Shown in pieces: positions 32,340 through 41,140 of a DNA stretch of 64,000 nt. The DNA comes from [Clostridium] symbiosum (GTDB lineage: Bacteria; Bacillota; Clostridia; Lachnospirales; Lachnospiraceae), in contig JAETSN010000016.1 in the NCBI GenBank assembly GCA_021769625.1, positions 1 through 64,000 on the forward strand, written 5' to 3'. The notes beneath the pieces are model-generated. The model did not search any database, was not told the DNA's origin, and saw nothing but the letters and a program-made list of their open reading frames with translations. A program made the position numbers and the translations under genes. Position 1 is the first letter of the stretch; each line of letters starts with the position of its first letter.

Positions 32340-34676
32340 TCACCCGGCTCTTCTTCCGAGTGTAAACTCTGTCTCTCCGTTTTCTCCCTGTGTCATCTCC
32401 AGTTCAAACCGCAGTTTGGGCAATTCCTCATATTCCGCTACGCCGATCATATCATCCAGATAATACCCGGGACTGACACACAGATAAATCTTCTCTCCCA
32501 GCTCAAAATCCGAAATCATCCCCAACTCCAGCCCTGTCACTTTTTCTCCGTATTCCTCTGAAACCATCACTGCTCCCAGTTCCTCTTTCGTCTCCGCATC
32601 CGTCAGCACGAGCTCTTTCGTTTTTTCGTCGTAATTCCAGCCTATCCGCTCTTCCAGAAGTGTTTCATAGTCCTCAAGGCACAATCTGCTCTCCGTCAGC
32701 GTTCCGGTATCGTACTGCTGTAATACATGCAGTTCATCCGCCGACGCACCGGTCCCCGTATACACATGGCAGGATATCTGAAGCTGTCTGCGCGCTTCAT
32801 CCCAGTACAGTTTCGGCAGTATCATCCGGGGCGACGTATAGAACCAGTCAAAATAGTTCACATCCTCCCCGATCTCCACGGCAACGCCCCTGAATCCAGC
32901 TTCCTCGTCATTGTACCCGTATACCCTGATATCCTTCTCCGGAATTTCCCCGATGCACAGGATACCCCCTGTATCAGATACATTTTCGATAAACGGGATG
33001 TTTTTCACCTGATCCCAGGGCACATTCATAAACCGTGCGACAACATCCACCCGGTAATCCACCGGCACCCAGATGCCGTTTTCCCCATAAGGCTGCAGCA
33101 TGCTGATCGTATAAGTTGACTGATCTTTCAGGAAGGTGATGTCCAGTCCGACCAGCCCGTCTCTCTCCGGCTCATGCAAAGTGTATCGTATATCCGAGGG
33201 ATCCTCCGAGAGGTTCAATAGGAACGCCGCCGCGCGCTCCGGCTCAAACAGATCCCGATAGGCCATCGTGCTCGACAACAAAGCGTTCTCATTTAACGTT
33301 TCACCCAGCCCGTTTTTTGTGTAATCCATCATAGTTCCGTCCAGATAGCCGTGATAAGCTTCCCCAAATTCCTCCCCCGTAGAAATATTGTCATAGGGAT
33401 ATACTGCCTCCCTCGTTATGACATATCTGTCATTTTCCAGTCTGTACTCCAGTTCTTCACGCCAGCAGATGACGTGCGGATCCGAAATATGGGCATAATA
33501 ATAAATCGCCGCCTCTGTCTCATCATAATCGTAAACATAGGAATCCGCCTCCCAGTCCCAGGGCCAGGGGCTGGAGAAACCGAAACTGCGATCCCCCTCG
33601 GAACCCATCAGTATTTCCTCCGCCAGTTCCGGCGTCACCATACCCGCTATCTCCTCCGCGTCCCTCGCACAGAACATCATCCGCCAGCGCGTCAGCATAT
33701 CATACGGCGTCTCCTGCATGGCCGCCGTGCCTTCCCCATCCTGCTTCGGGCTTGTCAGAAAACAGAGCGCCGCCGCGATACAGCAAAGGAGCGCCGCCAG
33801 AACGATCCAGAACGCAGGCTTTTTGTAGTGCAGCACATTTTTCACCCGCTCCCTCACATCGGTTTCCCCGAAGGCGAGAGGACAGGCGGCGATCCCTCCC
33901 GGTTTTACGCTGCATGCCACGAGCGCCTCGGCATAGGGCTTTTTGCTCTCCTGCCCCAGCTCGCGGATCACACGCTCATCACAGGCAAGCTCGATATCCC
34001 GGCACAGAAGAATATAGGATATCCAGCACAAGGGCCAGAACCAGTATACAGAGAGGATCAGAAATCCCAACGGCTTCCACCAGTGATCCCTCCTTTTCAG
34101 ATGCGCCCGCTCATGGGATACCACATATGCCGCCTGCTCTTTTTCCATCCCGGAGGGCAGATAGATCCGGGGCTTTATCACCCCCAGGATAAACGGCGTA
34201 TCGATGGCATCGCACAGAAAGATATTTCCCTCCAGCCTGGCCGACACCCGGGTGATCCGGTACAATCTGCGATAGCTGACAAACCCGTAGAGCAAAAACA
34301 GCATAACGCCCGCAAGCCAGAAAATTCCCAGCGTATGCATGACACGGTTTCCGTCGTCTGCCGGCGCCGAAACATCCTCGTCACCATGATCATCCAGATA
34401 CGCGTTCACCGGCGCATCCACCAATCCGATCCCGGTATTGACCTGAAATGTGTTATCGGTGATGATCCGCTCCGGCAGCGGCTCGCTGCTGGGGATCAGG
34501 CTCAGCGCGCTCTCGATCGAAAAGGGACAGATCAGCTTGAACGCCACCAGCGCCCACAGCAGACAGGATATCCATTTCGGCGCTTTTTTCAACATAAACC
34601 GGATCAGCAGCACCGCCAGGATCAGCCAGCTCGCCGTGAGTCCCATATTCAGTACCTTTAAAAAAACGGCTTCCAT
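32340..34676 (-). CDS. M56-family membrane metallopeptidase (BlaR1-like sensor)
   Basis: A 778-residue membrane protein. The N-terminal 320 residues contain four or five transmembrane helices and the M56 zinc-protease motif SHERAHLKRRDHW (HExxH near residue 188), as in BlaR1/MecR1, which cleave a BlaI-type repressor when a ligand is sensed. After a final helix (about 285-310) there is an outer domain of about 465 acidic residues. It lacks the SxxK/KTG penicillin-binding motifs, so the signal is probably not a beta-lactam. It lies 11 bases after the BlaI-type gene. Confidence 0.82.
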   Translation of the reverse strand: MEAVFLKVLNMGLTASWLILAVLLIRFMLKKAPKWISCLLWALVAFKLICPFSIESALSLIPSSEPLPERIITDNTFQVNTGIGLVDAPVNAYLDDHGDEDVSAPADDGNRVMHTLGIFWLAGVMLFLLYGFVSYRRLYRITRVSARLEGNIFLCDAIDTPFILGVIKPRIYLPSGMEKEQAAYVVSHERAHLKRRDHWWKPLGFLILSVYWFWPLCWISYILLCRDIELACDERVIRELGQESKKPYAEALVACSVKPGGIAACPLAFGETDVRERVKNVLHYKKPAFWIVLAALLCCIAAALCFLTSPKQDGEGTAAMQETPYDMLTRWRMMFCARDAEEIAGMVTPELAEEILMGSEGDRSFGFSSPWPWDWEADSYVYDYDETEAAIYYYAHISDPHVICWREELEYRLENDRYVITREAVYPYDNISTGEEFGEAYHGYLDGTMMDYTKNGLGETLNENALLSSTMAYRDLFEPERAAAFLLNLSEDPSDIRYTLHEPERDGLVGLDITFLKDQSTYTISMLQPYGENGIWVPVDYRVDVVARFMNVPWDQVKNIPFIENVSDTGGILCIGEIPEKDIRVYGYNDEEAGFRGVAVEIGEDVNYFDWFYTSPRMILPKLYWDEARRQLQISCHVYTGTGASADELHVLQQYDTGTLTESRLCLEDYETLLEERIGWNYDEKTKELVLTDAETKEELGAVMVSEEYGEKVTGLELGMISDFELGEKIYLCVSPGYYLDDMIGVAEYEELPKLRFELEMTQGENGETEFTLGRRAG

Positions 34677-34687
34677 CCTGTCCCCTC

Positions 34688-35050
34688 CTAATCCAGCTCC
34701 GCGCTGTCGATCATCTCCCGGATCTCAGAGATCTCCTCCTCGGTCAGCGCCTTGCGCTTTGTAAACGCGGCGATAAAGGCGGGAAGAGATCCCTGAAAAG
34801 TCTCCTCCACAAACTGCTCGCTCCGCAGCGCGTAGTATTCCTCCCTCGAGATCAGGGATGTGACTTTTTTTTCTTTCATCTGAAAAATACCGTGCCCGCT
34901 CAATTTCTTTAAGACGGTATAAGTAGTCGTCCTCTTCCACTGCAGTTCCTTCTCACACAGTCTGATCAGTTCATTGGTGGTCAGCGGTTCATGATCCCAG
35001 ATGATATCCGCAAAACGGGATTCCACCGCGCCCAGTTTATAGTCGGTCAT
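34688..35050 (-). CDS. BlaI/MecI/CopY-family repressor
   Basis: A 120-residue winged-helix repressor. Recognition region: LTTNELIRLCEKELQWKRTTTYTVLKKLSGHGIF (about residues 18-50); C-terminal dimerisation helices follow. The ATG at 35050 has GGAGGGGGA upstream. It is cotranscribed with the M56 peptidase that would cleave it, and two palindromes lie about 70-110 bases upstream (35121-35161). The inducer is unknown. Confidence 0.9.
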   Translation of the reverse strand: MTDYKLGAVESRFADIIWDHEPLTTNELIRLCEKELQWKRTTTYTVLKKLSGHGIFQMKEKKVTSLISREEYYALRSEQFVEETFQGSLPAFIAAFTKRKALTEEEISEIREMIDSAELD

Positions 35051-35120
35051 AATCTCCCCCTCCTTTGATTCACTGCGTCTTTCAGCCAAAACACAGCTTT
35101 TCTTTCTTACGCTTCATTTT

Positions 35121-35161
35121 GTCTATTGTCAACAGACACTTGTAGTCTATCATCAATAGAC
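35121..35161 (-). promoter_or_regulatory. Tandem operators of the BlaI-type repressor
   Basis: Two 17 bp sites: GTCTATTGTCAACAGAC (35121-35137, imperfect palindrome) and GTCTATCATCAATAGAC (35145-35161, 6 bp perfect arms), centres 24 bp apart. Both share the half-site GTCTATT or its complement. A further GACACATCTGTC follows at 35160. Position upstream of the repressor gene fits autoregulation. Confidence 0.65.
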
Positions 35162-35185
35162 ACATCTGTCAATCCCTTTCGCAGA

Positions 35186-35229
35186 CAAAAAAATCACCTG
35201 CAAAAACATCCGCCGTTTCTGCAGGTGAT
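35186..35229 (-). terminator. Terminator of the ferritin gene
   Basis: Minus strand stem ATCACCTGCA with TGCAGGTGAT (35220-35229 and 35193-35202), then TTTTTTTG. It separates ferritin from the repressor promoter. Confidence 0.85.
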
Positions 35230-35322
35230 CCCTTTTCCATATATTTTTTATGTATTTCTTTATATAGCCCTCAGGTATTTCCCCTCCTGCCTTCCCGCTG
35301 GTCAGAAAATCCTTTCTCTCCT

Positions 35323-35832
35323 TTACAGTACCAGAGAGGGTGCGCTGTAAACTCTGCCCTTCAGCTCCTCATTCAGCATATACAGACTCTTCGCATCATC
35401 CCCGAACAGCTCCATTTTCGTGATCTGGTCGGAAGAATTCTTCTCCTCCTCGCCCTGCTCTTTGATGAACCAGTCCAGAAACTGTGTCGTGCGGAAATCC
35501 TTCACTTCCTGCGCCGCCGCATAGATATTGTTGATCAGGGAAGTCACATACTGCTCATGCGCAAGGCCCGCTTTCAGCGGATCGATCAATGCGGTGTATG
35601 TCTTGTCCGGCTTTGCGACTGCCTCCAACGTCACCTTCTCGTTGTTATTGTGCAGGTACTGGTAGATCAGCATCGCATGATCCTGCTCTTCCTTCGCCTG
35701 GATCTCATACCAGTTTGCAAATCCGTCCAGCCCTTTGTCACTGTAAAAATTAGCCATATCGAGATAAAGATATGCCGAATAGAGTTCCTTGTTGATCTGG
35801 TCATTTAAAAGTTCCGATACTTTCTTATCCAT
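35323..35832 (-). CDS. ftn: Ferritin
   Basis: A 169-residue non-haem ferritin that oxidises and stores iron in a 24-mer shell. It has the four-helix bundle with ferroxidase residues in NKELYSAYLYLDMA, WYEIQAKEEQDHAM (ExxH) and IKEQGEEEKNSSDQI. The ATG at 35832 follows AGGAGG. It is a single-gene unit with its own terminator. Confidence 0.95.
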   Translation of the reverse strand: MDKKVSELLNDQINKELYSAYLYLDMANFYSDKGLDGFANWYEIQAKEEQDHAMLIYQYLHNNNEKVTLEAVAKPDKTYTALIDPLKAGLAHEQYVTSLINNIYAAAQEVKDFRTTQFLDWFIKEQGEEEKNSSDQITKMELFGDDAKSLYMLNEELKGRVYSAPSLVL

Positions 35833-35930
35833 TATAATTTCCTCCTGTATTATAAAAAATCTTCTTTTTACAGGATAATACAAAAAATTTATTCTTTCAA
35901 GGGCAGAATTTCACAAATTCGCCTCCCTAT

Positions 35931-36620
35931 TCATCCGATACCGCTTCTGCCTGCTCCTCCTGCCGTTTCTTCCACCAATCCTCCCGGCAGCTCTCCTCCC
36001 GTTTCTCCCTTCATTTCGCCGACCAGTCTATCCAGCGTCTCCTCTGTCGCTTCTGCACCCGGTTCCTCTATCCCTTCCTCCGACAATCCATCCGCTATTT
36101 TTTCCGGCGATCCGTCCGGCATTTCTTCGGTCACCTTGTCCGTCAGTCCGTCTGCCACTTCTTCCGTCACTTTGTCCGTCAGTCCGTCTGCTACTTCCTC
36201 CGTCAGTTCGTCCAGCAGTTCCGACAGTATCCCCTGATTTTCCTCGATGCCAAGCGCTTCCTCCTGCAGTATTTTCTTCCTCTCCTCCTCGGTCTTTGGC
36301 GCAAGCTTTTTCAGCTCTTCTGCCATCTTTTCTCCCTTTTCCCTCGCTTCATCCAGAATATGGCGCATCTGCTCCATATTGTACGCCTGCTTCACCATCC
36401 TGATCTGATCTTCGTAAGAATGCAGAAGTCCCAACTTATCTTCGATCTCTTCCACGGATCCGCACTCTTTATTTTTCAGACCCGCCTTCTGTTTTTCCAG
36501 CACGGCGACCTGATCGTCCCGGTTCTGCTGACGTTCCATTTTCTCTTCCCTGCTCTTTAAACCTTTCTGCCTGATCCTCTGAAAGACCGGCATCTTTCCC
36601 GCATTCACGATAATTCCCAT
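35931..36620 (-). CDS. Coiled-coil protein with acidic repeat tail
   Basis: A 229-residue protein of unknown function. Residues 1-125 are charged helix or coiled coil (EEKMERQQNRDDQVAVLEKQ, NMEQMRHILDEAREKG). Residues about 133-185 hold an imperfect 12-residue repeat of the type VADGLTDKVTEE, coded by 36 bp DNA repeats, and the tail is Gly/Glu-rich. There is no signal peptide or membrane helix. General similarity in composition to the coiled-coil protein at 6066-7100 may reflect a shared family, but I cannot align them with confidence. Confidence 0.65.
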   Translation of the reverse strand: MGIIVNAGKMPVFQRIRQKGLKSREEKMERQQNRDDQVAVLEKQKAGLKNKECGSVEEIEDKLGLLHSYEDQIRMVKQAYNMEQMRHILDEAREKGEKMAEELKKLAPKTEEERKKILQEEALGIEENQGILSELLDELTEEVADGLTDKVTEEVADGLTDKVTEEMPDGSPEKIADGLSEEGIEEPGAEATEETLDRLVGEMKGETGGELPGGLVEETAGGAGRSGIG

Positions 36621-36730
36621 TCTTTTGTCCTCACTTTCTCTGTCTGCTGTTTTCAGGAACCTTTCTTATTATATCGGATAACATCTGTTAATCTTTAGCC
36701 GATAACTCCGCCGCAAGCAGCGCGGTAGTT

Positions 36731-36761
36731 GCCAAATACTCGTGCAAGCACGGTATTTGGC
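36731..36761. repeat. Long hairpin upstream of the coiled-coil gene
   Basis: GCCAAATAC (36731-36739) pairs with GTATTTGGC (36753-36761), and CGTGC with GCACG inside it, leaving one bulged base and almost no loop. It lies in the 228-base gap between the coiled-coil gene and the second M56 gene, close to GC-rich CCGCGGG. Not followed by T residues on either strand. Confidence 0.55.
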
Positions 36762-36775
36762 TCGTTGCCCGCGGG

Positions 36776-36824
36776 AATAAAAAACAGACTGCAGTAGTCT
36801 CTGTCATGCAAACTACTGCAGTCT
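36776..36824 (-). terminator. Terminator of the second M56 gene
   Basis: A perfect 13 bp stem, AGACTGCAGTAGT with ACTACTGCAGTCT (36786-36798 and 36812-36824), then GTTTTTTATT on the minus strand. Confidence 0.9.
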
Positions 36825-36848
36825 TATCAAAATGTCAGCAGATAAACT

Positions 36849-38105
36849 TTATAACATCTTCACGACCCATGCCAGAGCGTCCAGATTCGACTCATACCCG
36901 ATTTCCACGCGCTCCCCGGTAAGCTCCGCGACATCCGTATACACCATGTCCCCTCCGCCGCCCACGCCGGGCTGTTTCATAAAGCCGCCGAACATAATGT
37001 AGATCCCTTCCGTCTCGCTGCCGCACTCTTCCAGCAGCTCCCGCATTTTGACCGTATCCACAAAAACTTTCTTTTTATCGAAAGTCACCGCCTGCCGAAG
37101 CCTCTCAGAGTCTTCCAGTATCACATTCACCCCGGTATCATCAAACACCGTGATATCTTCCAGTTCCGTATACCTCGCGTAGGAATGCTCATGGATCTCC
37201 AGGAAACCGCCGCCTATCACCAACAGCCCTGTCAGAAATATAAAAATCATACTTCTGATCCTATATTCCCTGAACCCCGCGATTTTCTGGATCCTGCGCC
37301 TCATATCCCTATATCCGTTCCTGCCGCCTTCCCCCGCAAAAGCCGCCGATTCCGAAGAAAGCTTCCGGATTTTCAAAGGACACAGCAGCCGGACGCATTG
37401 AAGCAGCAGCAACCCGTAATCACAGGCATCTCTTCCGCTTCTCTGGATCGTCACCCGGTCGCACATCTCTTCCAGATCCGCCTTCAGCACCTTTGTGACG
37501 AACGTCAGAAAAACATTCGGCCAGAGCAGCACCCGCAGGATATCCCAGAGAAAAAGACACCACAGATGCCCCAGCCTGATATGTGTTCGCTCGTGGAAAA
37601 GTATGGTATCCAGGTCCTCTTTGCTGTACTGCCGCACCATCACGCCGGGCACAATGATCTTAGGCGAGACCAATCCCGCCGCAAAGGGCGTGACCGGATT
37701 TTCGCAGATATGGATATTGTCCCTCAGCCGTTCCTGCCCTGCCGCAAAGCGTTTTATCCGCCTTCTTTTATTCAGCAGACATCCGCCGTAAAGTAGCATG
37801 ACCAAAAAGTAAACCTGTCCGATGATGTTATGTTCGTAGATCAGGTTTGCCCACCAGAGAAATCCCCTGACGCCGAACCTTGTCTCATAAAACAATCTCA
37901 GCCCGCCGATAAAAGGGAGCCACAAAAAACATCCCCACAGGATCATTCTCTGAAAACAGTTCCGAAAAAACGGCAGCTTCCGGAAAAGCATCAAAACAGG
38001 GAGCAGCGCAAACGAAAAAAATACGCCCCGCCCCAGATTCACGGTCAGATAACAGCATATATAATTCATGATGTCCCAAAACCGGGTAAACCACGCCGAT
38101 GTCAA
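36849..38105 (-). CDS. M56-family membrane metallopeptidase (second copy)
   Basis: A 418-residue BlaR1-type membrane peptidase. About four N-terminal transmembrane helices are seen, the zinc motif is FHERTHIRLGHLW (HExxH near residue 171), and a last helix lies near 285-305. The C-terminal outer domain has only about 110 residues and no penicillin-binding motif, much smaller than in the paralogue at 32340-34676. It overlaps its BlaI-type repressor gene by four bases, indicating coupled translation. Confidence 0.82.
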   Translation of the reverse strand: MTSAWFTRFWDIMNYICCYLTVNLGRGVFFSFALLPVLMLFRKLPFFRNCFQRMILWGCFLWLPFIGGLRLFYETRFGVRGFLWWANLIYEHNIIGQVYFLVMLLYGGCLLNKRRRIKRFAAGQERLRDNIHICENPVTPFAAGLVSPKIIVPGVMVRQYSKEDLDTILFHERTHIRLGHLWCLFLWDILRVLLWPNVFLTFVTKVLKADLEEMCDRVTIQRSGRDACDYGLLLLQCVRLLCPLKIRKLSSESAAFAGEGGRNGYRDMRRRIQKIAGFREYRIRSMIFIFLTGLLVIGGGFLEIHEHSYARYTELEDITVFDDTGVNVILEDSERLRQAVTFDKKKVFVDTVKMRELLEECGSETEGIYIMFGGFMKQPGVGGGGDMVYTDVAELTGERVEIGYESNLDALAWVVKML

Positions 38106-38506
38106 TTTCTCTTCCTGTCCTCTCTGCTGCGCTGCAGGATCTGTTCCAGTTCCTCAAACTCTTCCTCGGTCAGTTCCGCACTGTCGATCAGCGCCGCCAC
38201 CGCTCCCATCTGGTTTCCTGAAAAATAGCTCTCGATGAACCTGCTGCTTTTCTCCCTCTGGCAGTCCTCCCTGCTTTTCAGGGGATAATAGTGATAGACG
38301 CGGGCATCCCTTTCATCCACCCGGTATGCCAGGATCCCCTTCTGGCAGAGCCTGTTCATCAGCACCCGCACCATTTTGGGGTTCATACTGTTCTCCGGTT
38401 TCAGCCGCCCTATCACCTCCGAGGAAGTCAGCGCCTCCTCACTCTCCCACAGCACATCCATCACCTGCCACTCGCTTTCGCTGGGCGTCAGCTCTTCTTT
38501 TCCCAT
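38102..38506 (-). CDS. BlaI/MecI/CopY-family repressor (second copy)
   Basis: A 134-residue winged-helix repressor (LTPSESEWQVMDVLWESEEALTSSEVIGRL, then MNPKMVRVLMNRLCQKGIL). The frame is open further upstream, but the ATG at 38506 with GAGGAAAAT is the natural start. It pairs with the M56 gene. In the 200-base region upstream the only symmetrical site noticed is TATACGGTATA, close to the start; it is a candidate operator without further support. Confidence 0.87.
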   Translation of the reverse strand: MGKEELTPSESEWQVMDVLWESEEALTSSEVIGRLKPENSMNPKMVRVLMNRLCQKGILAYRVDERDARVYHYYPLKSREDCQREKSSRFIESYFSGNQMGAVAALIDSAELTEEEFEELEQILQRSREDRKRN

Positions 38507-38708
38507 ATTTTCCTCGCTTTTCCTTTTTGTTTTCTTCCCTGTTTTATACGGTATATGCCGGCTCCCATCATGCCTTTCCATACTGTAAATCATACCGACC
38601 GCTGCAGTTCCAATCCGGATGGCTGCATTCTCACAGGCAAAATGCCGGGCTTGTTTGGCAATAGCCAAAATAACTGTCTGCGGCGGGGTCATTGACGCAC
38701 CCCACTTC

Positions 38709-39056
38709 TCACCCGAAGAGCGAATACACCGCAATACCGCATATGATCAGCACGAGCGCCGCCGCCTTTCCCTTATTCATCTTCTCTTTAAAGATCTTCA
38801 CCCCGAATATGGTGATATAGATATAGCTGGTGGCCTCAAGGATTGGTCCCATGGAGAGCGGGATGCCCCGGTAAGCCAGTATCGACAAAAGGGTTGTCCC
38901 CACAAACAGGATATAGGCGAAGATCACAAGCGGATTTAAATATTCCTGCAGATGCGACTTATGGGGCTTGTTCGCCTCGATCTTCAGCATCACCTGCGAT
39001 ATAGCCGCTATAAAAGTGCCCACCAGTATGAGCAGCGCGTACATATATGTTTTCAT
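38709..39056 (-). CDS. SMR/EamA-type small transporter, subunit 1
   Basis: A 115-residue protein with four transmembrane helices of the small multidrug resistance/EamA type (MYALLILVGTFIAAISQVMLKIEA; YIYITIFGVKIFKEK). It overlaps the next gene (39053-39409) by four bases and both are four-helix halves, so they probably form a heterodimer of the ArnE/ArnF or paired-SMR kind. Substrate unknown. Confidence 0.78.
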   Translation of the reverse strand: MKTYMYALLILVGTFIAAISQVMLKIEANKPHKSHLQEYLNPLVIFAYILFVGTTLLSILAYRGIPLSMGPILEATSYIYITIFGVKIFKEKMNKGKAAALVLIICGIAVYSLFG

Positions 39057-39409
39057 GCTTTCTCCTCCCTGTCAGACACTGCAAACAAAATGATCCCGGC
39101 AATGACCAGCGCGGCCCCCGCCACTTTTCCGGGCGTGATCTTCTCCTTAAAAATGATCAGCCCCCACAACATCCCCCAGAAAACGGTGATCGCCCTGTTG
39201 GCATAAGCCATCGTCAGAGGCATGCTCTTAATGATCTGCTGCCAGAAAATGGCGTAGACCCCCAGCAGCATCACCACAAATCCGTACAGCATAATAAACC
39301 GGAAGCTCATAAACTCTTCCGGCGCCGCAAGCTTGCTGCAGACGCTGCTCAACGAAAACAGAAGCAGCAGCACATTCAGCAGCACGTATCTTTTGACATT
39401 TGTCTTCAT
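39053..39409 (-). CDS. SMR/EamA-type small transporter, subunit 2
   Basis: A 118-residue four-helix membrane protein, the first gene of the pair. Typical EamA features are seen in helix 3 and its following loop (ANRAITVFWGMLWGLIIFKEKITPGKVAGAALVIAGI). Because of the four-base overlap with subunit 1, equal production is likely. SD is AGGAG. Confidence 0.78.
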   Translation of the reverse strand: MKTNVKRYVLLNVLLLLFSLSSVCSKLAAPEEFMSFRFIMLYGFVVMLLGVYAIFWQQIIKSMPLTMAYANRAITVFWGMLWGLIIFKEKITPGKVAGAALVIAGIILFAVSDREEKA

Positions 39410-39464
39410 CTTTTTCTCCTATCTCAATTTCGGTTCCACATAGTTTCTTTCAGCTGGGATAATG

Positions 39465-40259
39465 TCACCCCAACGCCACATCCAATATCATCATCACCGT
39501 GAACCCCGCCGCAAAGGCGAGCGTCCCGATATCCGAATGGGGCTCCTCGGACATCTCAGGGATCAGTTCCTCCACTACAACATAGATCATAGCTCCCGCC
39601 GCAAAACTCAAAAAATACGGCAGCGCCGGCACAAGAAAACCGGACGCGATGATAACGAGCAGCGCCCCTATGGGTTCCACCACGCCGGAGAGCACCCCGT
39701 ACACAAAGGCCTTCCACTTTGGCATCCCCTGCGCCCGCAGAGGCATGGAGATGATGGCTCCTTCGGGGAAGTTCTGAATGGCAATGCCCAGAGAGAGCGC
39801 CAGCGCCCCGCTGACGGACACCGTGGCATTTCCCATTTTCAGCCCGGCGTAGACCACGCCCACCGCCATTCCCTCAGGCAGATTGTGCAGCACTACCGCA
39901 AACAGCAGCATGGTCGTATTTTTCAGGCCCGAATGGGGGCCCTCCGGTTCTTTGCTGTTTCTGTGCAGATGCGGGATGATCTTATCCAAAAACAGTAAGA
40001 ACAGGATGCCCAGCCAAAAGCCGATCGCCGCCGGTGTGAAAGCCAGTTTCCCCATGGATTCCGATTGTTCCATCGCCGGGATCAGAAGGCTCCAGATGGA
40101 TGCCGCCACCATCACGCCTGCGGCAAAGCCGGTAAGTACCCGCTGGATCCTATCACCCAGTTCTTTTTTCATAAAAAAGACACAGGCAGAACCCAGTGCC
40201 GTTCCCAGAAACGGTATGAAAATACCGGCCGCCATGCTCATGTGCAAATCACTCATCAT
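39465..40259 (-). CDS. ZIP-family metal transporter
   Basis: A 264-residue ZIP transporter for divalent metals such as zinc. It has eight predicted helices. The metal-site motif in helix 4 is HNLPEGMAVGV (about residue 121) and the matching site in helix 5 is IQNFPEGAIISMPLR; in the second motif Asn-Phe-Pro-Glu-Gly replaces His-Asn-x-x-Glu in part. Related to ZupT/GufA. No metal regulator lies beside it. Confidence 0.9.
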   Translation of the reverse strand: MMSDLHMSMAAGIFIPFLGTALGSACVFFMKKELGDRIQRVLTGFAAGVMVAASIWSLLIPAMEQSESMGKLAFTPAAIGFWLGILFLLFLDKIIPHLHRNSKEPEGPHSGLKNTTMLLFAVVLHNLPEGMAVGVVYAGLKMGNATVSVSGALALSLGIAIQNFPEGAIISMPLRAQGMPKWKAFVYGVLSGVVEPIGALLVIIASGFLVPALPYFLSFAAGAMIYVVVEELIPEMSEEPHSDIGTLAFAAGFTVMMILDVALG

Positions 40260-40387
40260 CTTCTATCTCTCCGTCTAAAAATATCTGCTATAACAACATA
40301 TGCCCCGCACCGTCTTTCGTGCCGGAACCTGAAATTTCTTTTTCCGTCCGGGCCGGTTCAAAAACCATGATCCCTCTGTTTCTTATC

Positions 40388-41101
40388 TTACCTGTTTTGA
40401 CCGGATTCTTCAAGAGATGATTCCGGTTGGCCGGGATGATACCGGCCGCGCTCCTGCTCATCTGTTATGAGCTGCGCCGCGGAAACCCACAGGCTCTGCC
40501 CTTTGGCCTCAAGCCTGCGCTGGTGCAGTTCATATCTTTTGCCCAGAAGATCCACGTTCTTTTCCAGCACAGAAAACCTGTCGAGCGGCAGGGATAGGCC
40601 GTTGCCGGCAGCTTTTACCACCGCTTCCTTCCCGGTCCAGATCCGGCAGAAAACATCGTTTTGCTCCTCTCCCTCCCCCTCTGCGATCCGGTCATACTCC
40701 TCCCTTGTAAAAAACCGCTCCGCGACTTTGATGTTCGCCTTTTTCACATACTCGATATCCGCCCCCAGAGGCCTCTGTCCGAAAGCAAGCAGCACCGCGC
40801 CCCGGCAGTGGGATATGCTGAACTGCAGTGATGTATTTTCAGCAAAAACGGGCTTTCCCCCGTTCAGGATAACAGGATCTTCCTCTATGGAAAACCGCTT
40901 CTTCAACACAGATAACAGATATCCCGCCCCGATGGACTCTCTTTTTTTCATGGGCGGCTTTATCCTGTCCGTTTTTTCTTTTCGTTCTCCGCTGCAAAGG
41001 CCATACATCTTCGCAAGCTCCGCCTCGGATATCTCCTCCGAAAAAAGCAGCCAAAGGGTAATATTCTCTATAATAAATTCCTGTATGATATTATTTTCCA
41101 T
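40388..41101 (-). CDS. 4'-phosphopantetheinyl transferase (Sfp-type)
   Basis: A 237-residue enzyme that transfers phosphopantetheine from CoA to carrier proteins. Motifs are LGADIEYVKK (Mg-binding Asp) and WTGKEAVVKAAGNGL (WxxKEAxxK), near residues 117 and 158. The two-lobe Sfp type is usually linked to polyketide or peptide synthases or acts as the general enzyme. No synthase is in the window, so the substrate carrier is not identified. Confidence 0.9.
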   Translation of the reverse strand: MENNIIQEFIIENITLWLLFSEEISEAELAKMYGLCSGERKEKTDRIKPPMKKRESIGAGYLLSVLKKRFSIEEDPVILNGGKPVFAENTSLQFSISHCRGAVLLAFGQRPLGADIEYVKKANIKVAERFFTREEYDRIAEGEGEEQNDVFCRIWTGKEAVVKAAGNGLSLPLDRFSVLEKNVDLLGKRYELHQRRLEAKGQSLWVSAAQLITDEQERGRYHPGQPESSLEESGQNR

Positions 41102-41140
41102 GATGCCCTGCCGTCATTGCTATCTCCAAAGTCCGCCTCC

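Noticed and set aside
33351-34661. Plus-strand open frame of 436 codons opposite the first M56 gene
   Set aside because: Rich in Arg, His, Pro and Gln with no family resemblance; the minus-strand frame has an obvious protease motif and ribosome site.
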